Source of the DNA: Nitrospira sp.
GTDB taxonomy: Bacteria > Nitrospirota > Nitrospiria > Nitrospirales > Nitrospiraceae
DNA length: 64,000 bases
Assembly (NCBI GenBank): GCA_024760545.1
Contig: CP060501.1
Coordinates: 2,083,501-2,147,500, forward strand
Reading direction: 5' to 3'
The stretch's first letter is position 1. Each line of letters begins with the position of its first letter. The notes beneath the pieces were generated by a model. That model ran no database searches. It worked only from the letters and a program-made list of their open reading frames with translations, and was not told the DNA's origin. Position numbers and translations under genes: made by a program. Below, piece after piece: positions 28,077 to 37,130 of the stretch.

Positions 28077-28640
28077 ATGAGGAATGAGGCCTTCCGTCTT
28101 GGCGGAATTGTGATCGCAGGATGCCTTCTGTGGTACCAAGCAGCTGTGGCTGAAGACCTGCCGCTCAGCGGAAACCTCCCGATCTCCGAGTTCCAAAACC
28201 GCTCACAGGACGTGAAAGCGTATGATTTCGACGCGCCCCCACAGGGGATGTTTCGTTCGATTACCACGGCAGAAGGATTTGAAGAGCAACTGAGCTGGCG
28301 CCAGACCCACGAAATCGTGCCGATCAAACCGACCGATCAGTTTGTCCCCGATGTGCCAGCCGTTTTTATTGTGTTCTCGTTGCATCAGCATTATCAGTCC
28401 TTCACCGTGTTCGGCCGTTGCACGCCCGAAACGGTGACAGATGTCGCACCGGACACGATCGTCAGCGAGGACGCCATGCGCATCGCCTTGGAAGATGATA
28501 GCGGCTATCTCAAATTGTCGCCTCCGCAGGGTGGTTGGAAACCCGGCCGGTACAAAGTGGAGATTCATACGGGCGAGCAAGTCAACGAAACGAGTTTAAT
28601 GGGCACGATGCGTTTCACCGTCGTGGTATCCGGTGGGTAG
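28077..28640 (+). CDS. Secreted protein of unknown function
   Basis: 187 residues with a signal peptide (hydrophobic core around residues 9-22, cleavage near AVAE). The mature part is beta-rich and polar. The C-terminal portion (WKPGRYKVEIHTGE, then a closing TMRFTVVV strand) looks like an immunoglobulin-type fold that presents a ligand or substrate. I do not recognise the family. It precedes the GT2-LAB_N-GT39 genes by about 120 bases, but a promoter at 28683 lies between, so it may not share their transcript. Confidence 0.65.
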   Translation: MRNEAFRLGGIVIAGCLLWYQAAVAEDLPLSGNLPISEFQNRSQDVKAYDFDAPPQGMFRSITTAEGFEEQLSWRQTHEIVPIKPTDQFVPDVPAVFIVFSLHQHYQSFTVFGRCTPETVTDVAPDTIVSEDAMRIALEDDSGYLKLSPPQGGWKPGRYKVEIHTGEQVNETSLMGTMRFTVVVSGG

Positions 28641-28682
28641 TTGGGTCGATTCTCATGCGTCAGGCCCATCGCTGTCGCGTGT

Positions 28683-28712
28683 TTGACCCTCCCTTTGACC
28701 TTCCGTTAGAAT
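28683..28712 (+). promoter_or_regulatory. Promoter of the glycolipid module
   Basis: TTGACC at 28683-28688, an 18-base spacer and TAGAAT at 28707-28712 (both five of six). Transcription would begin near 28719, some 45 bases before the glycosyltransferase start at 28763. Confidence 0.5.
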
Positions 28713-28762
28713 GCGCGCCTGACTAACCGACTCTCCGGCCGTTCCTGGAGTTTTTGTGGATT

Positions 28763-29497
28763 ATGACGCCGCCATCCTGCCCTTGGGCCTCAGTGATCAT
28801 CCCGATCAAGGATGAACGAGACAACCTGTCTCCCCTCATCACCGGTCTCTTGAAAGTCATGGATTCGCATGAACTGTCGCGCTCCCGCCCTTACGAGATC
28901 CTCTTCGTGGACGACGGCAGCAGCGACGGCAGCAGCGACGAGCTGGACCGATTGGCGCGCGAACATTCCAATGTGCGGGTGTTCCACTTCGACCGGAATT
29001 ATGGCAAAACCTGTGCGCTGGAAGCCGGTTTTCACCAATCCTCCGGCGAGATCATTATCCAAATAGACGGCGATCTCCAGCAAGACAGCGAAGACATCTT
29101 GAAACTCCTCCCTTATACGGCGTCGCACGACGTGGTGTGTGGGTGGAGGCAACAGCGGCAAGACGGCGTGGTGAAGAAACTCTCGTCCAAGATTGCGAAT
29201 CGGGTGCGGAATGTCTTTACCCATGACGGCATGCACGACACGGGTTGCCCCCTCAAGATCTTCCGACGGCCTGTCTTGGAGCGGATCCGGCTCTTCGAAG
29301 GGATGCACCGGTTTTTTCCTGCGCTTGCCTTGATGCATGGATTCAAGGTGACGGAGGTGCCGGTCAGACATTATCCGCGCCTCCATGGCGTGTCCAAGTA
29401 CGGAATGGGCAATCGCCTGTTCAAGTCGCTGTACGACCTGATCGCGGTGCGATGGATGCAGGATCGCGTGTTGCTCTACAAATTTCGTGACAAGTGA
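28763..29497 (+). CDS. Glycosyltransferase family 2, DPM1-like polyprenyl-phosphate glycosyltransferase
   Basis: 244 residues from ATG 28763; an in-frame TTG at 28754 is an alternative. The fold is GT-A: ASVIIPIKDERDNL at the start, the DDGSSDGSS nucleotide-sugar motif near residue 50 and the DGDLQQD metal site near residue 95. No membrane helices follow, so it resembles the soluble catalytic subunit of dolichol- or undecaprenyl-phosphate glycosyltransferases (as ArnC/DPM1 lacking its membrane part). With LAB_N and GT39 downstream, the likely job is making a lipid-linked sugar donor that GT39 uses. The sugar is unknown. Confidence 0.82.
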   Translation: MTPPSCPWASVIIPIKDERDNLSPLITGLLKVMDSHELSRSRPYEILFVDDGSSDGSSDELDRLAREHSNVRVFHFDRNYGKTCALEAGFHQSSGEIIIQIDGDLQQDSEDILKLLPYTASHDVVCGWRQQRQDGVVKKLSSKIANRVRNVFTHDGMHDTGCPLKIFRRPVLERIRLFEGMHRFFPALALMHGFKVTEVPVRHYPRLHGVSKYGMGNRLFKSLYDLIAVRWMQDRVLLYKFRDK

Positions 29498-29570
29498 CGT
29501 GAACCATTACGACCGAAGGGGATGCCTTTTCGGTCCGAAACGACGATGACGGCTGCCTTTCCGACACCTC

Positions 29571-29861
29571 ATGACGACTGAGACAATCTGGCTCGGTATC
29601 GGCTTCCTCGGCCAAGGGCTCTTTTTTGGTCGTTGGTTGGTTCAGTGGATCGCCTCCGAGCGAAGCTCGGAAAGCCGCGTGCCCATTTCCTTTTGGTACA
29701 TGAGTCTCATTGGAGGGCTGATTACGCTCGCCTACGCGATCTATCGAATGGACCCAGTCTTTATTTCCGGACAAGGGCTCGGAGCGGTTGTGTATCTGCG
29801 CAACCTAGCCCTGATTTACCGCGCGGATCAAACCAAGAACCAGTCCGGGCCTCAGACATGA
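29571..29861 (+). CDS. LAB_N domain small membrane protein
   Basis: 96 residues with three hydrophobic helices (about residues 5-24, 40-58 and 66-85). The signature is that of the lipid A biosynthesis N-terminal domain (LGQGLFFGRWLVQWIASE, then SRVPISFWYMSLIGG). In Enterobacteria this domain is part of a larger lipid A protein; here it stands alone. Stand-alone LAB_N proteins commonly lie between GT2 and GT39 genes, as here, and may help move or present lipid-linked sugars. The start ATG follows the GT2 gene by 73 bases. Confidence 0.85.
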   Translation: MTTETIWLGIGFLGQGLFFGRWLVQWIASERSSESRVPISFWYMSLIGGLITLAYAIYRMDPVFISGQGLGAVVYLRNLALIYRADQTKNQSGPQT

Positions 29862-29924
29862 GAAACCGGGTCACCAGCCGCAGGCGGACCCGTTCCGTCG
29901 CTCACAGATAGCGACCACGTCTCC

Positions 29925-31685
29925 ATGGATCGTACCCCTTCTCAATCCATACAGCTGCTGCTGCTTCTGCTCCTGTCGGGTCTGCTCTTTTTCATCGGCC
30001 TCGGCAGTATGGGCCTGACAGATCGAGACGAAGGCCGCAATGCGGAAGCCGGCCGTGAAATGTTCGCCTCGGGCGATCTGATCACCCCGACCTTCAATGG
30101 CGAGCTGCGCGTCGCCAAACCGGTCTTCGTGTACTGGCTGATGACGCTGTCCTACCATCTGTTCGGCGTGAACGAGTTTGCCGCACGTGCGCCATCAGCC
30201 TTGTTTGGAGTGGCGTTGATCCTGATGCACTATCTGTTTCTCTCCCGGCTGCGTGGCCCAACCGTCGGTCTGTTCGGCGCGTTGATGTTGCTGCTGAATA
30301 TCGAAATGCTGGCGCTTGGACGCATGGCGATCACCGATAGCGTCTTAATCTTCTTTACGACCATGTCGCTCTACGGCTTTTGGCTCGGCCTCCACGAATC
30401 AGGCGCTGGACGTCATTGGATCTGGGGCTTTTATGCCGGGATGGCTTTCGCGACCTTGACAAAAGGACCTGTGGGATTCGCCGTGCCCCTGATCACGGCC
30501 CTACTCTATCTCGCCGCAACACGGCAATGGCTGCTCTTTTGGCAAAGAGGCGCGCCCATCCTCGGCACCTTGCTGTTCGTCGTCTTAGCCGGTCCTTGGT
30601 ATGCCGCCATGTTCCTCATCCATGGAGATGCCTACTCCTCTCAAGCGAAGGTCCACACGGTGGGACGATTCCTCAGTCCGATGGAAGGGCACGGAGGAGG
30701 ATGGTGGTTCTATTTTCCCGTTTTGTTGCTCGGTTTTTATCCTTGGAGTGCCTTTTTGCCTGCTGCATTCTATCGAGCGTATGGGAGCTGGCGGGAGGCC
30801 CGTTCGGCTGGAAACCACAAGGACGATTCCCCTGAAGCGAGCGAACCATCAGGGTCCGGCAATGAATTGGAATGGTTCTCGGCACTGTGGATCGTCGGAA
30901 CGTTCATCTTCTTTAGTCTCTCATCCACCCGTCTGCCCCACTATATCGGCCCGTTGTTTCCGGCCTGCGCGCTTCTGGCTGCATTGTATTGGGCTCAAGG
31001 CTTGAAGGAACCTTCCACAAAAGGACTCCGCGGGTCGATTCACTTCATGATGGGGATCGGCTATCTGGTCGCAATCGCGTTGGCAAGCGCCCCGTCCTTG
31101 TTCCACACATTTTCCGGGAAGATGATTAAAGAGTTTCCTCTCGCCACTCAATTCGATTTGGGTATCGGTCCTTATATCGGCGCAGCCATCGTTGTGGTGG
31201 CCATGGGACTGATCGGATATTTTGGGCTGAACGACGACAGACGCGGTCTCGCCTTTGGGGTTGCCGGAGGCGCGCTTGCGAGTGTCTTTCTACTCGCCAT
31301 CCTGGCGGTTGTGCCCGGTCTCAATCGATACGCCATCGCCCCTCCGCAGGAGTTGGCCTATGCGGCAGGGCTCAACCTGAACCCAACCGACCAATTCGTC
31401 ACGTTCGGCACAACGAGGCCCTCCATCGCCTTCTACGCAAGGCGGCCCGTGATCTTCATCCCCTCCGGAGAGACCGCCCGGCTACGCACGGCCTTGAGCA
31501 GGGAAGGTCGTACGATGATCCTGCTGCCGGAATCGTTTCAAGACGCCTTGCCGAAAGAGGCAGCAAATTTTCAGCCGATTCTGAAACGTTATGGCTATGT
31601 GTTGTTGGGCAATCAACAGATGGTCACCGTTCCCAAGGGCGCGGATACGGTTTCGCCGCCCCCGCCAAAAACCCTCGGTCACTAG
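29925..31685 (+). CDS. Glycosyltransferase family 39 (ArnT/PMT-like), membrane bound
   Basis: 586 residues with about 11-13 hydrophobic helices. The first periplasmic loop carries the catalytic acidic motif (DRDEGRNAEAGREM, residues about 33-46), the equivalent of the DE pair of ArnT and protein mannosyltransferases. A short C-terminal soluble domain follows the last helix. GT39 enzymes move a sugar from a polyprenyl-phosphate donor to lipid A, protein or another periplasmic acceptor. Together with the GT2 and LAB_N genes this makes a complete donor-plus-transferase set; the acceptor cannot be decided. Confidence 0.88.
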   Translation: MDRTPSQSIQLLLLLLLSGLLFFIGLGSMGLTDRDEGRNAEAGREMFASGDLITPTFNGELRVAKPVFVYWLMTLSYHLFGVNEFAARAPSALFGVALILMHYLFLSRLRGPTVGLFGALMLLLNIEMLALGRMAITDSVLIFFTTMSLYGFWLGLHESGAGRHWIWGFYAGMAFATLTKGPVGFAVPLITALLYLAATRQWLLFWQRGAPILGTLLFVVLAGPWYAAMFLIHGDAYSSQAKVHTVGRFLSPMEGHGGGWWFYFPVLLLGFYPWSAFLPAAFYRAYGSWREARSAGNHKDDSPEASEPSGSGNELEWFSALWIVGTFIFFSLSSTRLPHYIGPLFPACALLAALYWAQGLKEPSTKGLRGSIHFMMGIGYLVAIALASAPSLFHTFSGKMIKEFPLATQFDLGIGPYIGAAIVVVAMGLIGYFGLNDDRRGLAFGVAGGALASVFLLAILAVVPGLNRYAIAPPQELAYAAGLNLNPTDQFVTFGTTRPSIAFYARRPVIFIPSGETARLRTALSREGRTMILLPESFQDALPKEAANFQPILKRYGYVLLGNQQMVTVPKGADTVSPPPPKTLGH

Positions 31686-31752
31686 CCTCTGACGAGGGCG
31701 TCATCGCTCAGATCAGAGAGGAGAAACCCCTTGATCGATTTCTCGGCAGCGG

Positions 31753-32910
31753 TCACTGAAAAGGCAGAACTCCGCGGGCATCAACGAGAATCAGAGCGGC
31801 AAGGGCCAGCCCTCCCAGCAGGGCGCCTTCCCACATCACCGACCAGCCAGGCGATTCTTCGCCAGACTCATGGAAGCGGTCTCTTGCAGAGAACCAGTAC
31901 GCGAGGCAGGAAAATCCGACCGAGGAGAGTACCAGCGGTGAGGTCGTCATCGCGGCCAAACCATATGCCATAAGCAATGTGGAGGTATTCATCTGCCGAT
32001 TGGTTACCGACTCTTTCCCGCCGAACCAATAGGTTCGCCTGAGCCACAAGCCACCGACGATTGCGACTGCACCCAGAACGACAAACAGAACGCCGACGAT
32101 TCCATCGTCCATTCGGTGGGATAACGTCCAGAGCAGGGCAAATAGGGTTGAGGTTCCAATCGCCGCATACCGTAGCCCGTCTTGCAGTGAGGTGCGCCAC
32201 TGCTGCCACGGGGCAGCGGCAAGGAACCCGCTGAGGACGCCCAATATCGCCCCTCCGACAACATCGGTCGGGAAATGGGATCCGCGAAGAACGCGACTGA
32301 GGGCCACGAAAGCCGCCGCAGCGATACACAACGGCCCGAAGAGGGGAAATCGTTTGGCTAGAACTGTCGCAACCGCAAAACTGGCCGTGCTATGCCCCGA
32401 CGGAAAGGAGTCGAGCCCCGATGTCCACGAAAAGGTCATCTGCCAATCTCCCGAATGGACGAACTTCGGTCGAGGCCTCCCGATAAGGTGTTTGATCCCA
32501 TTCGCCAGTACGGCCGCGATCCCATGGGCGATCAGCGACTGGACGGCGGCGACCGTGAGAGTCGGCTTTTCGAAAGCCCAGGCGACGGCGAGGAGTATGA
32601 TGCTCATGGCCGTCAGATGCCATCCTTGGCCGATCCAGTCTCCCGTGTTACTGGTGAAGGCCATCCACGGAACAGTGAGTTGATCCCAAGGGAGATGAAT
32701 CGTCACTGATCGCACATACCGGATGACAGGCAGATCAAACTGGGCCAAGCCGAGGAAGCTGATAATCAGTGCCGCACAGGCGCAACCGAATGCAGCGAGC
32801 GATGAGGCAGTTTTCCAGGATGGTTGAGACAGCACGCTCATCGGAATGCGATCTGGAACGAGGACTTTTAAATCCCCGGAGCCGGTCACGAATCGCTCAT
32901 CGCCGATCAC
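31753..32910 (-). CDS. PAP2 family phosphatase, membrane bound
   Basis: 385 residues, GTG start at 32910, six bases after the stop of the TolB-like gene with GAGG within reach, so translation is coupled. The three PAP2 signatures are intact: KHLIGRPRP (motif 1), SFPSGHST (motif 2) and SRVLRGSHFPTDV (motif 3), with about ten hydrophobic helices around them. Such enzymes remove phosphate from lipid pyrophosphates or phosphatidic acid on the outer face of the inner membrane, for instance recycling undecaprenyl pyrophosphate. The C-terminal 120 residues add extra membrane helices beyond the PAP2 core. ATG 32841 is an alternative start without a binding site. Confidence 0.9.
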   Translation of the reverse strand: MIGDERFVTGSGDLKVLVPDRIPMSVLSQPSWKTASSLAAFGCACAALIISFLGLAQFDLPVIRYVRSVTIHLPWDQLTVPWMAFTSNTGDWIGQGWHLTAMSIILLAVAWAFEKPTLTVAAVQSLIAHGIAAVLANGIKHLIGRPRPKFVHSGDWQMTFSWTSGLDSFPSGHSTASFAVATVLAKRFPLFGPLCIAAAAFVALSRVLRGSHFPTDVVGGAILGVLSGFLAAAPWQQWRTSLQDGLRYAAIGTSTLFALLWTLSHRMDDGIVGVLFVVLGAVAIVGGLWLRRTYWFGGKESVTNRQMNTSTLLMAYGLAAMTTSPLVLSSVGFSCLAYWFSARDRFHESGEESPGWSVMWEGALLGGLALAALILVDARGVLPFQ

Positions 32911-32916
32911 CGCGCC

Positions 32917-34044
32917 TCAAGGAACCCAGTCGGCCAGAAACACGTTGAACTCGCCCGGTGCTTTCGCATTCCGATCGGATACCCACACAAGGCGTTTTCC
33001 GTCCGGTGAAAACATGGGAAAGCTATTGAAGTGACCTTCCGTGGTCAGACGTTCCAGCCCGGTTCCGTCGTCACGCACCAGATAGAGATGGAAACTGGGC
33101 CGACCTCCATTCCCTCTCGTCTCTATGTTGGAAGAAAAGATGATGCGTCTGCCGTCCGGGTGAAAATAGGGAGAGAAATTCGAGGCGCCGGTCGACGTCA
33201 CCTGCTTTTTTCCTGACCCATCGGCATTCATGACAAAAATTTCAAGCTGACCGGGTTCAACCAGCCGTTGTGCCAACAGGTCCTGGTACTTCGCCGTTTC
33301 CGTTGGGTCGGTTGGATGAGCCGCCCGATAGACGATTCGTGTGCTGTCGGGTGAAAAAAATGCCCCGCCGTCGTAGCCGACGTCATCCGTAAGACGTCGA
33401 ACATTCGTGCCGTCGAGATTCATGGCATAGAGATCGAGGTCTCCGTCCTTCACCGACGTCCACACGATGGTTTTCCCATTGGGCGCGATGGTAGCCTCCG
33501 CGTCATATCCCGGGGACGATGTCAGTCTCTGCGTCTGCTGTCCATCAAGACCGACGGCGTAGATATCGTAATCATCGAGCGCCCAGCGATACGCTCCGTC
33601 CCGTTTTGGCTTCGGAGGACAACCGGGGCCGGCGGCATGAGTGGACGAATAGAGCACCCGCCCGTCACCGGGGAAAAAGTACCCACATGTCGTCGCCCCC
33701 GCACCGGTACTGATCAGCTGGGCCGTCTCGGTTTCCAAATCCATCACATACATTTGATAACAGCCCAACCCGGTATCGGCCGGCTTTGAGGTGGCCGCTT
33801 GCGAATTCTTCGGCCAATTGTTTGTCGATTGAAAGATCAATTTGGTACCGCTGAACGAGAAATAGGCTTCGGCGTTCTGACGTCCAAATGTAAGCTGACG
33901 AATGTTGGCCAGGTGGCGTTCTATGGATCGTGATGAAACCGAGGCTGTCTTCTCTTGATCAGCCGCCAGCACAAAGGTGGGAATGCCGACTAGCACACAA
34001 AGTCCCCAGACCCAAATTGTTCCAGCCTTATGACGTCGTTTCAA
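32917..34044 (-). CDS. TolB-like beta-propeller protein (PD40 repeats), secreted
   Basis: 375 residues, TTG start at 34044 with GGAGG six bases upstream, overlapping the end of the M1-like gene by 17 bases. A signal peptide covers residues 1-27 (cleavage after VLA). Then come about six propeller blades with the PD40 pattern, for example ATIAPNGKTIVWTS, FFSPDSTRIVYRA and MFSPDGKRLVWVSD. The protein is similar to the C-terminal propeller of TolB but lacks the TolB N-domain. It is likely periplasmic and binds peptides or proteins. It probably works with the neighbouring peptidase; this is an inference from gene order. Confidence 0.85.
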   Translation of the reverse strand: MKRRHKAGTIWVWGLCVLVGIPTFVLAADQEKTASVSSRSIERHLANIRQLTFGRQNAEAYFSFSGTKLIFQSTNNWPKNSQAATSKPADTGLGCYQMYVMDLETETAQLISTGAGATTCGYFFPGDGRVLYSSTHAAGPGCPPKPKRDGAYRWALDDYDIYAVGLDGQQTQRLTSSPGYDAEATIAPNGKTIVWTSVKDGDLDLYAMNLDGTNVRRLTDDVGYDGGAFFSPDSTRIVYRAAHPTDPTETAKYQDLLAQRLVEPGQLEIFVMNADGSGKKQVTSTGASNFSPYFHPDGRRIIFSSNIETRGNGGRPSFHLYLVRDDGTGLERLTTEGHFNSFPMFSPDGKRLVWVSDRNAKAPGEFNVFLADWVP

Positions 34045-36262
34045 TCCTGACCTCCTTCACGTCCGATCCACCTGGCCACACCTCTCGTTTCGTCACGGTT
34101 CCATCCTGGAAAATCACATAGCTGTGCCAGCCATAGTAAAACAAGAGTCTCGCAACTTTTTCGACTGCGCCGGATGTCACACCATACATGACCGTGATGA
34201 CGCTACCCGGCACATTCACCCGAGGGCAGGAAAACAGCACAGCCATCTTTGGTCCGTCATAGAGCTGGCCATCGATCCGGAAACCGGCATCCTTGAGGGC
34301 TACCCGGTCACCGCAGGATTCCTGCACGATCGATTGAGCTGTTTGATACTGATCCCCCTCAACCAATACGAGGACCGATCCTTCACGCGGAAGGGCATTC
34401 TCTTTCATGGACAGGACCTTCGCTCTTTTTGATTCCGGCAGTTCTCGATCGACGATGCGGGACACGACCTGCTGCAACGGCGAGGAAGGGTCGGAAAACG
34501 CCTGCATCACTGTCTTATGCGGATCGGTTACGTAGCCGTTCAGCATCGGCGGCAGTTGGCGCCTCGCCAACCGACGAAAGGTCATCAACTGCGGGTCGAG
34601 TTCCACCCGTAGAGGCTGATTCGGAAGGACGAACTCGGCGGCGTTCGTCTGCGAATGACTCAGCGTGATCGATCTGAGTTCGACTGCGTCCTTCGTCACG
34701 ATGCGGATGGGAATCGCCATCCGAAAGGGCTTCCCATCCTGCTGAATTCGGACGGTCAGCTTCCAAGCTTCCTTTTCACCATCACCCTTACCCTTCACGC
34801 GTTGGGTACGGACATCTCCCAAAGAGAGTGCCGGGGCACCTGGCTGCTCGACCCATTGTTCGAAAAACCAGCGTAGGTCTCGGCCGCTCTCTTGAGAAAA
34901 GACCTCCTCGAGTCCGCTCCAATCCGCCGGGCGATTGCGATATCGGCCGGCGAATGTCTTCACAGCTCGCCAGAACGGCTCGTCCCCGATCTCTCCCCGA
35001 AGGAGGTGAAACACGAAGGCCGATTTCTGATATCCAATGGCGTTGTCCTTCTCGTCGTGTTTTCTGAGGAACTGCGCCACGGCATAATCCTCGTCCGGTT
35101 TCACGTAGAGATTGTACCCTTGCAGCATCATTCGTCTTTGCTCAAACGCCTGCGCGGGATCCTGAACCAACTCGTGCCAGTAGTAATTGGCCAGGTAGGT
35201 CGTCAATCCCTCAACCCAGTTGCCGTGATCATCGCGATTGAACACCGAATTCCCGATCCAGGAGTGGACGATCTCATGGCCCAACGCATAGGGTTGTATA
35301 TAGTGCCGCTTGATGCTGCCGCTGCCGAGGAGGGTGAACGACGGCATACCAAGGCCGCTCGGGAAAAAATTCTCGACCACCGCAAATTTCTCGAAGGGAT
35401 AGTCACCCAGTATCCGGACATACGCGTCGAGATATTTTGCCGTTGCCTCGAGATACTCATCCGCCAAGCCGGCATTGTCGGGAAAGAAATAGGTCAAGAG
35501 CTCCACCCGCTGCCCGGCCGGACCTTTCCATTCCCGCGATTTGACCACAAACTTGTTGGCGACGAACGTGAACGCTTCAGATTGGTCGTGGACGACCCAG
35601 GTCGAGGAGACCATTCCCGCATTCGTCGTTTCCGCGTCCTTCCGTCCCGACGCGACCACGGTCCAGTCCTGCGGAATCCGAGTCGTCACCCGATACGTAC
35701 TGAGTGAACCGGCGACATCGGGGTACCATTGGCTTTCACCGCTCAAGTACACGCCCTCCAGGCCGATATGTCCCGCGGTTTCGCTGGGTGTGACAAACCG
35801 CAAGTGACGCGGTTCCTTCGGCGGATCATTGATCTGGCCTCGATATGTCCAGACCAATGCCATCTTCCGGCTATGGTCCTTGGGAAGCGTCACACTGACT
35901 TGCTGGGTGGAAGTCCCATGGAGTTGTTTTCTCGTGAACGGAACGGCGTCACCCGACATTCCCGTTCCGCTTGGGACCGAAGGTGTTCCCATCGTGATCG
36001 ACTCGATGTTCAGTGTATGAGCAAGCGTGAACGTAACGGACATTACGCGTGGGTCAACCTCCAGTTCGATCCGATCGCTTGCGGCCAACCCATGAGCAGC
36101 GGGGGTGACCTGGACCGAGAGGTCGTGGTGAACGAGTGTGACATCCTCGTTGGATGGCAGGGCCGAAGCATCCTGGACTGAGACGACGGAAATCAACAGG
36201 AGACTAATGAGGCAAGATCGGACAGCGAGTTTCCCGATAGACATCAGGAAACTTTTTAACAC
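34028..36262 (-). CDS. M1-like zinc metallopeptidase, secreted
   Basis: 744 residues (GTG 36262, overlapping the response regulator stop; ATG 36244 also possible). A signal peptide is present. A zinc site HEIVH lies near residue 328, followed by the third ligand in WVEG. The spacing between them is one residue shorter than the HExxH-x18-E of most M1 enzymes, and GMPSFT replaces the GAMEN exopeptidase motif, so peptide cleavage mode is uncertain. The N-terminal 190 residues form a beta domain as in M1 proteins. The C-terminal part (about 520-744) is family-specific. Acting in the periplasm, it may process or chaperone envelope proteins. Downstream genes in the operon are a TolB-like propeller and a PAP2 phosphatase. 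Confidence 0.82.
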   Translation of the reverse strand: MLKSFLMSIGKLAVRSCLISLLLISVVSVQDASALPSNEDVTLVHHDLSVQVTPAAHGLAASDRIELEVDPRVMSVTFTLAHTLNIESITMGTPSVPSGTGMSGDAVPFTRKQLHGTSTQQVSVTLPKDHSRKMALVWTYRGQINDPPKEPRHLRFVTPSETAGHIGLEGVYLSGESQWYPDVAGSLSTYRVTTRIPQDWTVVASGRKDAETTNAGMVSSTWVVHDQSEAFTFVANKFVVKSREWKGPAGQRVELLTYFFPDNAGLADEYLEATAKYLDAYVRILGDYPFEKFAVVENFFPSGLGMPSFTLLGSGSIKRHYIQPYALGHEIVHSWIGNSVFNRDDHGNWVEGLTTYLANYYWHELVQDPAQAFEQRRMMLQGYNLYVKPDEDYAVAQFLRKHDEKDNAIGYQKSAFVFHLLRGEIGDEPFWRAVKTFAGRYRNRPADWSGLEEVFSQESGRDLRWFFEQWVEQPGAPALSLGDVRTQRVKGKGDGEKEAWKLTVRIQQDGKPFRMAIPIRIVTKDAVELRSITLSHSQTNAAEFVLPNQPLRVELDPQLMTFRRLARRQLPPMLNGYVTDPHKTVMQAFSDPSSPLQQVVSRIVDRELPESKRAKVLSMKENALPREGSVLVLVEGDQYQTAQSIVQESCGDRVALKDAGFRIDGQLYDGPKMAVLFSCPRVNVPGSVITVMYGVTSGAVEKVARLLFYYGWHSYVIFQDGTVTKREVWPGGSDVKEVRIETTS

Positions 36263-37041
36263 TCGCGGCAGACGAGTACAAGCTGGATCGCGGTCAGGAG
36301 GCGCTCGAGATCGACCGGTTTCAAAAGGATCTCTTGGGGTCCTAACTTCCAGGCTTCTTCGAGCAACTCCTCGTTCTGACTCCCGGTCATAATGATGATG
36401 CCGCCTGAGTAGTCTTTCTCACGTAGCGCACGGAGCACATCGATCCCCGGCAGTCCGGGCATGATCATGTCGAGCAGGATCGCATCGGGCGGCGTATCTT
36501 CCACCATCCGCAGCGCATCGTGGCCGTCTTTAACGCCGAGTGCTCGATAGCCGCGCAGGCTCAGGAACCGGACAAGGAGATCGCATACGAGCGGTTCGTC
36601 GTCGACGACCAAGATCGACTCATCGATCTGCTCAGCCACACTTCCGTTATCAAGCTGAAGTGGCACGTTGGTCGATTGGGCAGGAAGCTGTGAGATTCGA
36701 TTGACCGCTTCGACAAGGACGTCCAGGGACAGCCCTTTTCTAATGAAATCGGTTGCCCGTAGGGTCCTTGCTTGATTCTCTTGGACTTCCGTCGCGCCAC
36801 CCCCCAGGATAATCACCGGCGCTTGAGGGTCGATCGCCCGGATTTCCTTCAAAATAGTTAATCCGTCCATCTCCGGCATCCGCAGGTCCAGAAGGGTAAC
36901 CCTCGGGCGGTGGGCGCGAAATAGACTAAGACCTTCTCGTCCGCTGGTCGTCGAAATGACCCGGTACCCTAGGCGGGTGAACACGTTCTGCAACAAATCG
37001 CAGTTCATCTGATCGTCGTCCACGATCAAGAGTTTGTTCAT
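36256..37041 (-). CDS. Response regulator with two receiver domains and no output domain
   Basis: 261 residues made of two CheY-like domains. The first has phosphoacceptor D52 (LLDLRMPEMDG) and Lys102, but Gly80 replaces the usual Thr/Ser switch residue. The second has D191 (LLDMIMPGLPG), T219 and K241 (LLKPVD), all intact. No DNA-binding or enzymatic output domain follows, so it probably acts by protein contact, as in a phosphorelay or chemosensory-type system. The first domain could be a degenerate receiver. AGAGGAT lies upstream of the ATG. The gene starts 89 bases after ftsY and heads the peptidase operon; no histidine kinase is nearby. Confidence 0.9.
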   Translation of the reverse strand: MNKLLIVDDDQMNCDLLQNVFTRLGYRVISTTSGREGLSLFRAHRPRVTLLDLRMPEMDGLTILKEIRAIDPQAPVIILGGGATEVQENQARTLRATDFIRKGLSLDVLVEAVNRISQLPAQSTNVPLQLDNGSVAEQIDESILVVDDEPLVCDLLVRFLSLRGYRALGVKDGHDALRMVEDTPPDAILLDMIMPGLPGIDVLRALREKDYSGGIIIMTGSQNEELLEEAWKLGPQEILLKPVDLERLLTAIQLVLVCREC

Positions 37042-37130
37042 CGCTGCCGATCCTCTTCAAGCTGAAACCATGCTCACTGCGAAAAAAAGAATAGCACGAC
37101 ACCGGGGACAATGAGAAGAAAAGGCGTGGT

